Notes: generated by a model not told the origin, from the sequence alone. Counted from the stretch's first letter, positions 47,315-56,154 are shown. The stretch: DNA of 64,000 nucleotides from Streptomyces werraensis (GCA_014656175.1 BNBX01000001.1:124001-188000), one strand, 5' to 3'. Numbers and translations are program-made.

Positions 47315-49698
47315 TCAGCTCACTGGCCAGGCTCACCGTGCGCGCGTGGGCGGCCACCCTGCTGGCGGCCTGCGCCCTGCTGCCGCTGGTGGAGTCGACC
47401 GCCTGGATCCTCCAGGCGGCGCTGCTGCTGGGCGTGCAGGCGGGCGTGGGCGCGGCGGGGCGGCGGGTGCCGCTGGCGCGGCCGCTGACGGTGACGGCGC
47501 AGGTCGTCGTCACGCTGATGCTGCTCACGCTGCTGTTCGCGCGGGAGCACGCCGTCGCCGGGCTGATACCCGGCCCGGACGCGCTGCGCTTCTTCGGGCA
47601 GCTGCTGGAGCAGGGCGGCCAGGACGTCAACCGGTACGCGATACCGGCGCCGCTGAGCGACGGCATCCGGCTGATGCTGGTCGGCGGGGTGCTGGTCATC
47701 GGCCTGCTGGTGGACGTGCTCGCGGTGACCTTCCGCAGCGCGGCCCCGGCCGGACTGCCGCTGCTCGCCCTGTACTCGGTGGCCGCGGGCCTGACGGACA
47801 ACGGCATCGAGTGGCTGTGGTTCCTGCTGGCCGCGGCCGGTTATCTGATGCTGCTGCTCGCCGAGGGCCGGGACCGGCTCTCGCAGTGGGGCCGGGTGTT
47901 CGCCGGGCCGCCCCGCGGCCGGAGCCGGGAGACGCCCGGCGCGCCGGCGCCGGCCCGGTTCGGGCACCGGATCGGGGTGGTGGCACTGGGCATCGCCCTG
48001 GTGGTGCCGCTGGCGCTGCCCGCGATGGACGGCGGCCTGCTCGACCCGAACGGCCGGGGCGTGGGCGCGGGCGTCGGCGGGGGCGGCACGATCTCCGCGG
48101 TGAACCCGCTGGTGTCGCTGCGCGACTCGCTGAACAACGACGACGACCGCGCGGTGTTCTCGGTGCGCACCGAGATGGAGAACACCTCGGACCTGTATCT
48201 GCGCATCGTGTCCCTGGACGACTTCGACGGCACCACGTGGAAGCCGTCGAAGCGGGCGATCACCCAGGTGCCCGAGGGCTTCCCGGCCCCGCCGGGACTC
48301 GGCCCGGACGTGGAGTTCACGGAGGTCGGCACGTCGGTCTCGGTCGCGAAGTGGTACGGCCAGACGTGGCTGCCGATGCCGTACCCGCCGAGCCGGGTGA
48401 GCGTGCAGGGCGACTGGCGGTACGAGCCGGTCGGCATGACGCTGGTCGGCGACCACGGGCAGAACACGCGCGGCCTGACGTACGAGGTGCGCAGCCTGGA
48501 CGTGCGTCCCACGGCGGAGCAGCTGGCCGAGGCCCCTGAGCCGCCGGCCGATCTGCTGCGCGAGTACACCGACCTGCCCGACTCGCTGCCCTCCGTGGTG
48601 GCCGAGACCGCCCGTGACGTGACGGACGGCGCCAAGAGCGACTACGACCGCGCGGTGATGCTGCAGGACTGGTTCACGCTGAGCGGGGAGTTCCAGTACG
48701 ACACCCAGGTCGACGTCGGCAGCGGCTCGCAGGCGGTCGCCCGCTTCCTGAAGGACAAGCGGGGCTTCTGCGTGCACTACTCGTTCGCGATGGCGTCCAT
48801 GGCACGGTCGCTGGGCATCCCGGCGCGGATCGCGGTGGGCTTCGCGCCCGGCACCCCGCAGGCCGACGGCACCGTCTCGGTCGCGATGCGGGACGCCCAC
48901 GCCTGGCCCGAGCTGTACTTCGAGGGCGTGGGCTGGACGCGGTTCGAGCCGACCCCGACCCGGGGCTCCACGCCCGACTACACCGTGCAGGACGTCGAGG
49001 ACAACGGGCCCGCGGATCCGGCCCGGCCCTCGCAGGCCGCGCCCGCCGACCCGTCGGCGCAGCCGTCGCAGAGCACCGACTGCCGGGCGGACGGCGGTGA
49101 CCCGGGGTCCTGCGAGAGCGAGTCGCCGCAGGCGGCCCTGCCGACGGACGGCGACGGCCCGAAGTGGCACGTGATACTGCTGTGGGCGCTGGCCGGGCTG
49201 CTGGTGCTGGCCCTGCCGCTGTCGCCGCTGCTGTGGCGGACGCGGATGCGCGCGGTCCGGCTGGGCGGCCACGGCCGCACGGAGGAGGACATCGCCCCGA
49301 GTGTGCTGGCCGCCTGGGAGGAGCTGACGGACACGGCCTGGGACCACGGGATCGTGCCGGACGAGTCGCTGACCCCGCGCGGGGCCGCCGACCGCATCGT
49401 GCGGACGGGCGGGCTCGAAGGGGACGCGGCGGCGTCGGTGCGGAGGCTGGCGGGGGCGGTGGAGCAGGTGCTGTACGCGCCTCGGCCGCTGCCGGCTGCG
49501 GGGCTGGCGGAGGATGTGCGGCGCGCGTCGGGGGCGTTGCGGGAGTCGGCCTCCCGGGCGGGCCGTCTGCGGGCGGTGCTGGCGCCGCGGTCGGCCGTGC
49601 GGGTGGTGTGGGCGGTGTCCGACCGCTGGGTGTCCCTCCGGGACCGTGTGGTCGCCCTCCGCCCTGACTGGCATCTGCCCACGCGCCAGCGCGGCTGA
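47311..49698 (+). CDS. TgpA-like membrane transglutaminase-domain protein
   Basis: 795 residues from GTG 47311 (GTGA overlap). Five to seven N-terminal helices (DUF3488/TgpA_N-like, about 8-230) precede an extracytoplasmic transglutaminase core with the catalytic Cys487 in GFCVHYSFAMASMARSLGIPA (split over the motif), His530 in DAHAWPE and Glu546 in RFEPTP, where Asp is more usual. A Pro/Ser-rich linker, one further helix (about 617-637) and a DUF4129-like tail complete it. It probably acts on cell-envelope protein or peptide substrates. Confidence 0.92.
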   Translation: MISSLARLTVRAWAATLLAACALLPLVESTAWILQAALLLGVQAGVGAAGRRVPLARPLTVTAQVVVTLMLLTLLFAREHAVAGLIPGPDALRFFGQLLEQGGQDVNRYAIPAPLSDGIRLMLVGGVLVIGLLVDVLAVTFRSAAPAGLPLLALYSVAAGLTDNGIEWLWFLLAAAGYLMLLLAEGRDRLSQWGRVFAGPPRGRSRETPGAPAPARFGHRIGVVALGIALVVPLALPAMDGGLLDPNGRGVGAGVGGGGTISAVNPLVSLRDSLNNDDDRAVFSVRTEMENTSDLYLRIVSLDDFDGTTWKPSKRAITQVPEGFPAPPGLGPDVEFTEVGTSVSVAKWYGQTWLPMPYPPSRVSVQGDWRYEPVGMTLVGDHGQNTRGLTYEVRSLDVRPTAEQLAEAPEPPADLLREYTDLPDSLPSVVAETARDVTDGAKSDYDRAVMLQDWFTLSGEFQYDTQVDVGSGSQAVARFLKDKRGFCVHYSFAMASMARSLGIPARIAVGFAPGTPQADGTVSVAMRDAHAWPELYFEGVGWTRFEPTPTRGSTPDYTVQDVEDNGPADPARPSQAAPADPSAQPSQSTDCRADGGDPGSCESESPQAALPTDGDGPKWHVILLWALAGLLVLALPLSPLLWRTRMRAVRLGGHGRTEEDIAPSVLAAWEELTDTAWDHGIVPDESLTPRGAADRIVRTGGLEGDAAASVRRLAGAVEQVLYAPRPLPAAGLAEDVRRASGALRESASRAGRLRAVLAPRSAVRVVWAVSDRWVSLRDRVVALRPDWHLPTRQRG

Positions 49699-49736
49699 GG
49701 TCTCACCGGCGGCCGCGGACCGCCCCGGGCCGTTCG

Positions 49737-49914
49737 CGCGGTTCCCCGCGCCCTTGAAGGCGCCGGCAGCGACAGCGCCCCGTAGGGGCGCGGGGAACTG
49801 CGCGAGAAACCACGACGTAGGGGCGCGGGGAACTGCGCGAGAAACCACGACGTGCCCGCAGACACAACGCGGGAACGCGTGGAACACACCCCAGGGGCGC
49901 GGGGGAACTGCGCG
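49737..49914 (+). repeat. Cluster of four palindromic element copies
   Basis: Copies are at 49737-49756 (reverse orientation, GCGCGGTTCCCCGCGCCCTT), 49784-49803, 49819-49838 and about 49893-49913. The second and third belong to a 35-base unit (49783-49817 and 49818-49852) duplicated without a mismatch. No gene is supported in this 311-base gap (49699-50009); open frames here come from the repeats. Confidence 0.8.
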
Positions 49915-49954
49915 AAGAAACCGCCATGCACCCGCAGGGTTCCGCAGGGACGAC

Positions 49955-49990
49955 TCAGGGGTGCCCACCCGTGCGGGTGGACACCCCTGA
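49955..49990. terminator. Hairpin terminator of the DUF3040 gene
   Basis: TCAGGGGTG...CACCCCTGA with inner CCACCC/GGGTGG and a GTGC loop, one C-A mismatch. It lies 20 bases past the stop of the minus-strand DUF3040 gene and also faces the transglutaminase transcript. Confidence 0.8.
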
Positions 49991-50009
49991 ACCGAAGACT
50001 ACGCAGGCC

Positions 50010-50414
50010 TCAGTGGCCGCCGCCCTGCTCGTCGCGCCGACGCTGCCACCGCTCCTCGATGCGGTCCATCATCGAGCGCCGCGCTCTCCCCTGGCGGCCC
50101 GCCCGCGGGGCGGCTGCCGCCCCCGGGGCCTGCTCACCCGGCTTGGGCGCCTTGCGCCACCCGGTCACCGCGAGTACGGCGCACCCCAGCATCACGAGGA
50201 AGCCCACGACGCTGAGCCACACCTGCTGGGCGACCATACCGGCCATGAGGAGCGCAATACCTACGAGGAAGCCCGCGACCGCCTGGTAGACCCGTCGCCG
50301 GGTGTACGTACGCAGCCCGCTTCCCTCGAGCGCCGTCGCGAACTTGGGATCTTCGGCGTACAGCGCTCGCTCCATTTGCTCGAGCATGCGCTGCTCGTGC
50401 TCCGAGAGCGGCAC
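50010..50414 (-). CDS. DUF3040 family membrane protein
   Basis: 134 residues from GTG 50414 with GGAGG five bases upstream. The DUF3040 hallmark PLSEHEQRMLEQMERALYAEDP opens the protein, followed by two adjacent membrane helices (about 47-66 and 70-90) and a basic Arg-rich tail. Function is unknown; the family occurs near the dcw region of actinomycetes. The 286-base gap upstream (50415-50700) has no gene. Its right end carries the palindrome CGCTGATCAGCG (50671-50682) and CGCCGTG-T-CACGGCG (50681-50695), perhaps the end of the methyltransferase transcript. Confidence 0.9.
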   Translation of the reverse strand: MPLSEHEQRMLEQMERALYAEDPKFATALEGSGLRTYTRRRVYQAVAGFLVGIALLMAGMVAQQVWLSVVGFLVMLGCAVLAVTGWRKAPKPGEQAPGAAAAPRAGRQGRARRSMMDRIEERWQRRRDEQGGGH

Positions 50415-50700
50415 GGAGTCCTCCTCATCGTGCAGTCGCCGGGGCGACCCGGGGGGTCCCTTCAGGATAGGCAGGGAATCGCCCCCGTGAAACCCGCCCC
50501 TCTGCGCCAATTGCCGACCGGTGTCCGCCATCACGCACCGGTCCGCTGAGGCTGTCATTCCCCGGCGGCCGACCCGTCATGCCGGGCGGTCTCCCTCGAT
50601 CATACGGCTCCGAGCCGCCATTCGGGGGGCCTGTGGCACAGTCCATGCGCCCCGGGGCCGCCGGGCGCGCCGCTGATCAGCGCCGTGTCACGGCGGCCGC

Positions 50701-51471
50701 TCACGCCCCGGCGGCCTCGCCGGCCTCACCGAGCACATGAAGCTGCGTGGCCACGGAGTGGAACGCGGCGAGCTCGGCCGCGGCGGCCTCCAGCTTCAGC
50801 AGCGCCTCCATCGCCCCGGGCTCGGTGTCGACCAGGACGCCCGGGACGAGGTCGGAGAAGACGCGGACCCCGTGCACCGCGCCGACCTCCAGGCCCGCGC
50901 CGCGCACCAGTCCGGTGAGCTGCTCGGCGGTGAAGCGGCGCGGTACCGGGTCGCCTTCGCCCCATCGGCCGTTCGGGTCACCGAGGGCCTGCCGGGCCTC
51001 CGTGAAGTGGCCGGCGAGGGCACGGGCGAGGACCGCGCCGCCCAGGCCCGCGGCGAGCAGGCTGAGGACGCCGCCGGGGCGCAGGGCGGCCACCGTGTTG
51101 CGCACGCCCTCCGCCGGGTCGTCGACGTACTCCAGGACGCCGTGGCACAGCACGACGTCGTAGCCGCCGCGCTCGGCGACGTCGAAGAGGCCGCGGGCGT
51201 CGCCCTGCACGCCGTGCACCCGCTCGGCGACGCCCTCCTCGGCGGCGCGGCGCTCGAGGGCGAACAGGGCGTTGGGGCTGGGGTCGACGACGGTCACCCG
51301 GTGACCCAGCCGGGCCAGGGGAACGGCGAAGTTGCCGCTGCCGCCGCCGGTGTCGAGGACGTCCAGGGCCTGCCGTCCGGTGGCCTTGACCCTGCGTTCC
51401 AGGGCGTCCTGGAGGACGTCCCAGACAACGGCGGTACGGAGAGCGGCGCGGGGGCGCATCGGGTCCGACAC
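50701..51471 (-). CDS. Class I SAM-dependent methyltransferase
   Basis: 256 residues from GTG 51471, eight bases after GAGGAG. The SAM-binding motif I is VLDTGGGSGNFAVPLARLG and motif II VTVVDPSPNAL; the acidic loop and VLCHGVLEYVDDP follow. It resembles UbiE/CmoA-type small-molecule or tRNA methyltransferases, but the substrate is not evident. It has no tight link to neighbours. Confidence 0.88.
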   Translation of the reverse strand: MSDPMRPRAALRTAVVWDVLQDALERRVKATGRQALDVLDTGGGSGNFAVPLARLGHRVTVVDPSPNALFALERRAAEEGVAERVHGVQGDARGLFDVAERGGYDVVLCHGVLEYVDDPAEGVRNTVAALRPGGVLSLLAAGLGGAVLARALAGHFTEARQALGDPNGRWGEGDPVPRRFTAEQLTGLVRGAGLEVGAVHGVRVFSDLVPGVLVDTEPGAMEALLKLEAAAAELAAFHSVATQLHVLGEAGEAAGA

Positions 51472-51584
51472 GGTGGTGACTCCTCGGCGGGGCACCGCCT
51501 GGGGTGGGGCGGGGCGATCGGGTTTCAGGCGCTGTCCACCCTATGGCCTGCGCCGCGGCCCGCCGTCACCCGGTGGCCTCCGGG

Positions 51585-52151
51585 TCAGCCCGCGTCGGGC
51601 AGGCCGCCGCGCGGGGCGGTGTCCGGGCCGTCGTCCTGGTCGGGGCGGGGCTGGGGCAGCACCGGCTGGAGCACCAGCATCCGCTCGACCAGGCGCAGGA
51701 ACATCGCCACGTCCCGGATCAGGTCGTCGGCGTCCCGGACGGTCGCCGCGCCCTGGATGCCCGCCTCGGCCCTGGCACGGCGCCGGGCCCCGGAGGCGAA
51801 CAGGGCGCTCCACTCGGCGAGTTCGGGCGCGATCTCCGGGAGCACCTCCCACGCGCTTCGTATCTTCGCCCGGGCCCGGGGCGAGGTCTCGGGCCTGCCC
51901 CGGGCGGCGAGCACGGCGGCGGCGGTGCGCAGGGCGGCCAGGTGGGCCGTCGCGTAGCGCTCGTTGGGGGTGTCGAGGACGGCGGCCTCGTCGAGTCCGG
52001 CACGGGCCTGGGCGAGCAGGTCGAGGGCGGCGGGCGGGGCCGCGGCGCGGCGCAGCACCGGGTGGATGTCGCCGGCCGGGCCGTTGTTCAGTGAGGGGGC
52101 AGGGCCGGCTGCGCGGCGCCGACGGGCGGCGGCTGCGGACGAGTGGGCCAT
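51585..52151 (-). CDS. SAV_6107-type HEPN protein
   Basis: 188 residues from ATG 52151, seven bases after AGGAGG. The N-terminus is Ala/Arg-rich; the rest is helical with LLAQARAGLDEAAVLDTPNERYATAHLAALRTAAAVLA, a HEPN-like bundle (described here in pieces around residues 45-85). The RxxxxH motif of ribonuclease HEPN toxins is not evident, so it may be a binding version. The family name SAV_6107 comes from streptomycete annotations and is recalled. It is divergent from the ATPase/YhgE/TetR unit and shares its regulatory gap. Confidence 0.75.
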   Translation of the reverse strand: MAHSSAAAARRRRAAGPAPSLNNGPAGDIHPVLRRAAAPPAALDLLAQARAGLDEAAVLDTPNERYATAHLAALRTAAAVLAARGRPETSPRARAKIRSAWEVLPEIAPELAEWSALFASGARRRARAEAGIQGAATVRDADDLIRDVAMFLRLVERMLVLQPVLPQPRPDQDDGPDTAPRGGLPDAG

Positions 52152-52251
52152 GACGAACCTCCTGTCGTCTTCGTGACGGCACGCCATGAGGCAAGTGCCG
52201 TATGTGCACATCGTGCGGTATGGCACTGACAATCCGTTCTGACCTGCGGCG

Positions 52252-52302
52252 TTGCCTCGTCCGCCCGTTCGAGCTAAATTTTGCACTGACCAGTCAGTTC
52301 AA
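52252..52302 (+). promoter_or_regulatory. Promoter with TetR-type operator
   Basis: TTGCCT (52252-52257), 17 bases, TAAATT (52275-52280) is an excellent vegetative promoter. The 22-base palindrome at 52281-52302 has half-sites TTGCACTGAC and GTCAGTTCAA, differing from perfect symmetry only at paired positions 4/19 and the two central bases. It covers the expected start site, so a bound regulator would block transcription. The TetR gene three genes on is the obvious candidate. The divergent HEPN gene may be affected too. Confidence 0.75.
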
Positions 52303-52331
52303 AAGATGTTCCCGCACGTTCAGGGGGATTC

Positions 52332-53351
52332 GTGGACGATCCGAGCGGACTCGCCGTCGTGGCCGACGGCCTCGGCCTGAGGGGACCACGGGGGTGGGCC
52401 TTCCGCGACGTGTCGGCCGACGCCGGACCCGGCGCGCTGATCGCGGTGGCCGGGCCGTCCGGCACGGGCCGCACCTGTCTGCTGCTCACGCTCACCGGAC
52501 GCATGAGGCCGACGGAGGGGCGGGCCGTCGTCGGCGGTCTTGAACTGCCCCGGCGCATGGCCGCCGTGCGGCGTCGCAGCGCCCTGGCGCACGTGGCCGG
52601 GGTGACCGACCTGGACCCGGCGCTCACCGTGGCCGAGCATCTGCGCGAGCAGGAGCTGCTGCGGCGGCGCTTCGGGGGCGCGCTCCCCCGGCCCCGGCAG
52701 TTGCTGCGGCCGCGCGCCGAGCGGCGACGGGAGCGGCGCCGGCACATCGACGGGGCGCTGGCCACCGCCGGGCTCGACCTGTCCGCCCTGCCCAAGGGCG
52801 GGCGGACCGCGGTGCGGGACCTGGAGCGGCTGGAGGCGCTGCGGCTGTCGCTGGCGCTGGCGTTGCTGGGGCGTCCCCGGCTGCTCGGGATCGACGACGC
52901 CGACCTGAAGCTGTCGGCCGGCGAGCGGCAGGAGGTGTGGGAGCTGCTGCGGTCCGTCGCCGGCACGGGGGTCACGGTGCTGGCCGTGTGCAGCGAGCCG
53001 CCGTCCGACGCGGTGGTCGTCCGCACGGGCGCGGACCGGTCCGGCGGCACGGGGACCGACGGGCCCGCCGCCAGCACCGGCGACGGCACCGACGCCTCCC
53101 ACGCCGGCGACGAGCCCGGCGACTCCCCCGCCGGCACCGGCACGGAGACCGGCGCCGCCCCGGCGGCGGACCCGGCCCGTACCGCGGACGGCCCCGACGC
53201 CGTCCCGCACGAGACCGGTGAGTCCGACGAGGCCGTGGCCACCGGCCGGGCCGCCGGCGCCGAGTCCGCCACCGACGGGTCCGCCGACCGGACCACCCAC
53301 CACGAGAAGGAGGCCGCCGACGATGCGATCGCCGCGACTGGCCGCTCTTGA
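52332..53351 (+). CDS. ABC ATPase-like protein with degenerate P-loop
   Basis: 339 residues from GTG 52332. The fold of an ABC nucleotide-binding domain is traceable for ~225 residues, but motifs are altered: Walker A reads GPSGTGRTC with Arg in place of the essential Lys; no LSGGQ is present (DLERLEALRLSLALALLG region instead); Walker B ends LLGIDDADL with Asp for the catalytic Glu. A disordered tail rich in Thr, Gly, Ala, Asp and Glu (about 230-335) follows. It is coupled to the YhgE/Pip gene by a 29-base overlap. It may be a regulatory rather than hydrolytic subunit. Confidence 0.85.
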   Translation: MDDPSGLAVVADGLGLRGPRGWAFRDVSADAGPGALIAVAGPSGTGRTCLLLTLTGRMRPTEGRAVVGGLELPRRMAAVRRRSALAHVAGVTDLDPALTVAEHLREQELLRRRFGGALPRPRQLLRPRAERRRERRRHIDGALATAGLDLSALPKGGRTAVRDLERLEALRLSLALALLGRPRLLGIDDADLKLSAGERQEVWELLRSVAGTGVTVLAVCSEPPSDAVVVRTGADRSGGTGTDGPAASTGDGTDASHAGDEPGDSPAGTGTETGAAPAADPARTADGPDAVPHETGESDEAVATGRAAGAESATDGSADRTTHHEKEAADDAIAATGRS

Positions 53352-55407
53352 GCTGCGGCGCTTCGGCCGCGGCACCCTCCCGCGCGCCGCGCTCGTCGCC
53401 CTGCTGGTGCTGCCGCTGCTCTACGGCGCCCTGTACCTGTGGTCGTTCTGGGATCCGTACGGCCGTCTCGACCGGATCCCCGTGGCCCTCGTGAACGCGG
53501 ACGAGGGAGCCACGGCGAACGGCAAGCGGATCACGGCCGGGGACGACATCGCCGAGGGCCTGCACGACAGCTCCGCCTTCGACTGGCGGGAGGTGGGCGA
53601 GGAAGAGGCCCGGCGGGGGGTCGAGGACGGCACGTACTACCTGTCCCTCACCGTGCCGGCCGACTTCAGCCGTCGTATCGCCTCCAGTTCGGGAGACTCG
53701 CCCGAGACCGGCGCCCTCCAGGTGCGCACCAACGACGCGAACAACTACATCGTCGGGCAGATCTCCCGGACGGTCTTCGGCGAGGTGCGGCGGGCCGCGT
53801 CCACCAAGACCTCCCGGTCCTTCCTGGACCAGATCTTCGTCTCCTTCTCCGACCTGCACGGCGAGACGGTGAAGGCGGCCGAGGGCGCCGACAGGCTGAA
53901 CGGCGGCATCGGGAAGGCGGAGGAGGGCTCCAAGGACCTCGTCGACGGGCTGAAGGACGCCCGCGCGGGCAGCGGCAAGCTGGCCAGGGGCCTGAAGGAC
54001 CTGCACAAGGGCGCGGGCACCCTGGAGGACGGCTCCGGGAAGGTCGCGGACGGCACGCGTCGCCTCGCCGAGAAGGTGAACGCGCTGAACGCGGAGGCGG
54101 GCCCGTTCCTGAAGAAGAACGAGAAGGCCATCGGGGAGACGGCGGGCTTCGTCGCCGACACGGCGGGACAGCTGCGGGACGACCTGGACGCGCTGACGGA
54201 GAAGGCGCCCGCCGCCGCGAAGGACGCCCGTGAGGCGTCCGGCACCCTGGACACGCTCCACCGCGAGCGCTGCGAGGACGCCGGCGAACCCGACCCGGCC
54301 TGCCCGGAGCTGAAGAAGGCCAAGGAGGCGGCGGCGACCGCCTCGTCCGTCGCGGACGACGTCAGCGACCTGGTCACCGGGCACCGCGCGGACCTGAAGA
54401 AGCTCGACGGGCACCTCGCCACCCTGGAGAAGCAGGCGCGTGCGCTCGCCGGCCGCGCCCCGCACCTCTCCGAGGACCTCGACGACGCCGTCAGCCGTAT
54501 CAACAAGCTCAACACCGGCGCCGGCAAGGTCGCGGCGGGGGCGAAGAAGCTCAACAAGGGTCTCGCCACCGCCGAGACGGGCGCCCGGGACCTGGACAAG
54601 GGCGTCGGCAGGCTGAAGACGGGCGCGGACGACCTGAGCGGCGGACTCTTCAAGCTGGTCGACGGCTCCGAGGAGCTGGCCGGCGGTCTGCACGAGGGCG
54701 CCGGGCAGATCCCCGACTACGACGAGGCCGAACGCGACGAGCGCACCGAGGTGATGGCCGACCCGGTGCGGCTGGTCTCCCGCGACCTGCACAAGGCGCC
54801 CAACTACGGCACCGGTTTCGCCCCGTACTTCATCCCGCTGTCGCTGTGGGTGGGCGCGATGGTGGCGTACATGCTGATCGCGCCGATGAACCGGCGGGCG
54901 CTCGCGGCGGGGGCGTCCGCCTGGCGGATCGCGCTGGCGGGCTGGCTGCCGGTGGTGGCGATCGGGGTGCTGCAGACGGTGGCACTGATGTCGGTGCTGC
55001 ACTGGGGGCTCGGGCTGCAGATGGCGCGGGCGGCCGGGACGGTGGGCTTCCTGTTCCTGGTGACGGCGTGCTTCGCGGCGCTCGTGCAGTGGCTGAACGC
55101 CCGCTTCGGCGCGGCCGGCCGGATCCTGGTGCTGGCGCTGCTGATGCTCCAGCTCACCTCGGCGGGCGGCACGTACCCCGTGCAGACCAGTCCGGGCTTC
55201 TTCAACGCGCTGCACCCGTTCCTGCCGATGACCCATGTCGTGGAGGCGCTGCGGCGGCTGATCTCGGGCGGCGGGCTCGGGCCCGTGTGGACGGCCTGCG
55301 CGGTGCTGGCGGCCTTCACCGCCGGCGCGCTCGCGCTGACCGCGCTGTCGGCCCGCCGCCGGCAGGTGTGGACGCTCGACCGGCTGCACCCGGAGCTGAG
55401 CCTGTGA
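53323..55407 (+). CDS. YhgE/Pip-type membrane protein
   Basis: 694 residues from ATG 53323 (GAAGGAGG upstream). An N-terminal helix (about 21-43) leads into a large extracytoplasmic region: the conserved VALVNADEGATANGKRI start, then LxxGaxxLxxG heptad-like repeats (about 190-250 and 390-460) typical of YhgE/Pip proteins. The C-terminal ~200 residues contain about five helices of ABC-2 type. In Lactococcus, Pip is a phage receptor and in Bacillus, YueB/YhgE relatives are similar (known). The role here is likely export or surface related. Confidence 0.92.
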   Translation: MRSPRLAALELRRFGRGTLPRAALVALLVLPLLYGALYLWSFWDPYGRLDRIPVALVNADEGATANGKRITAGDDIAEGLHDSSAFDWREVGEEEARRGVEDGTYYLSLTVPADFSRRIASSSGDSPETGALQVRTNDANNYIVGQISRTVFGEVRRAASTKTSRSFLDQIFVSFSDLHGETVKAAEGADRLNGGIGKAEEGSKDLVDGLKDARAGSGKLARGLKDLHKGAGTLEDGSGKVADGTRRLAEKVNALNAEAGPFLKKNEKAIGETAGFVADTAGQLRDDLDALTEKAPAAAKDAREASGTLDTLHRERCEDAGEPDPACPELKKAKEAAATASSVADDVSDLVTGHRADLKKLDGHLATLEKQARALAGRAPHLSEDLDDAVSRINKLNTGAGKVAAGAKKLNKGLATAETGARDLDKGVGRLKTGADDLSGGLFKLVDGSEELAGGLHEGAGQIPDYDEAERDERTEVMADPVRLVSRDLHKAPNYGTGFAPYFIPLSLWVGAMVAYMLIAPMNRRALAAGASAWRIALAGWLPVVAIGVLQTVALMSVLHWGLGLQMARAAGTVGFLFLVTACFAALVQWLNARFGAAGRILVLALLMLQLTSAGGTYPVQTSPGFFNALHPFLPMTHVVEALRRLISGGGLGPVWTACAVLAAFTAGALALTALSARRRQVWTLDRLHPELSL

Positions 55408-55442
55408 ACCGGCCGGCCGGAGCTCCTGTGAGAATCGGGGCC

Positions 55443-56072
55443 ATGGAACGCAGCAGCACCACGCCGGGCGGCAGCGCCCGCCGCGAGGCCACCCGGCAGA
55501 AGCTCTACGAGGCGGCCGTCACGCTCATCGCCGAGCAGGGGTTCTCCGCCACCACCGTGGACGAGATCGCCGAGCGGGCGGGCGTCGCGAAGGGCACCGT
55601 CTACTACAACTTCGCGAGCAAGTCGGTCCTCTTCGAGGAGTTGCTGCGGCACGGGGTCGGCCTGCTGACCGCCTCGCTGCGGGAGGCGGCCGAGCGGACG
55701 GAGCGGGAGGGCGGCAGCAAGGTCGACGCCCTGGACGCCATGATCCGGGCGGGGCTGGTGTTCATCGACCGCTACCCGGCATTCACCCAGCTCTACGTGG
55801 CGGAGCTGTGGCGCACCAACCGGGCCTGGCAGTCCACGCTGATGGTGGTGCGGCAGCAGGCCGTGGCGGTGGTCGAGGGGGTCCTGCGCGAGGGCGTGGC
55901 GGCCGGGGAGTTCAGCGAGGAGATCGACGTGCCGCTGACGGCGGCCGCGTTGGTGGGCATGGTGCTGGTGGCGGCGCTGGACTGGAAGTCGTTCCAGCCG
56001 GAGCGGTCCCTGGACGACGTGCACGCGGCGCTGTCGCGGCTGCTGCAGGGCCGGGTCAGCGGCCGCGGGTAG
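55443..56072 (+). CDS. TetR family transcriptional regulator
   Basis: 209 residues from ATG 55443. N-terminal HTH: RREATRQKLYEAAVTLIAEQ, then FSATTVDEIAERAGVAKGTVYYNFASKSVLFEEL, the classic TetR DNA-binding segment (residues about 12-62). The C-terminal ligand domain is helical. It is 36 bases after the YhgE/Pip gene. The palindrome in front of the ATPase-like gene is its likely operator, giving feedback control. The inducer is unknown. Confidence 0.93.
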   Translation: MERSSTTPGGSARREATRQKLYEAAVTLIAEQGFSATTVDEIAERAGVAKGTVYYNFASKSVLFEELLRHGVGLLTASLREAAERTEREGGSKVDALDAMIRAGLVFIDRYPAFTQLYVAELWRTNRAWQSTLMVVRQQAVAVVEGVLREGVAAGEFSEEIDVPLTAAALVGMVLVAALDWKSFQPERSLDDVHAALSRLLQGRVSGRG

Positions 56073-56097
56073 TCCGCCGGGCGCGCCGGACACGCGA

Positions 56098-56154
56098 AGG
56101 CGCCGGTCGGTCGGTGGCCGCGTCCCCCGCGGGCCACCGGCCGGGCCGGCGCCT
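56098..56154 (+). terminator. Terminator after the TetR gene
   Basis: Two nested stems: AGGCGCCGG (56098-56106) with CCGGCGCCT (56146-56154), and GGTCGGTGGCC (56109-56119) with GGCCACCGGCC (56132-56142). CCTTTG follows, a weak T-run. It is 26 bases after the stop. Confidence 0.85.
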
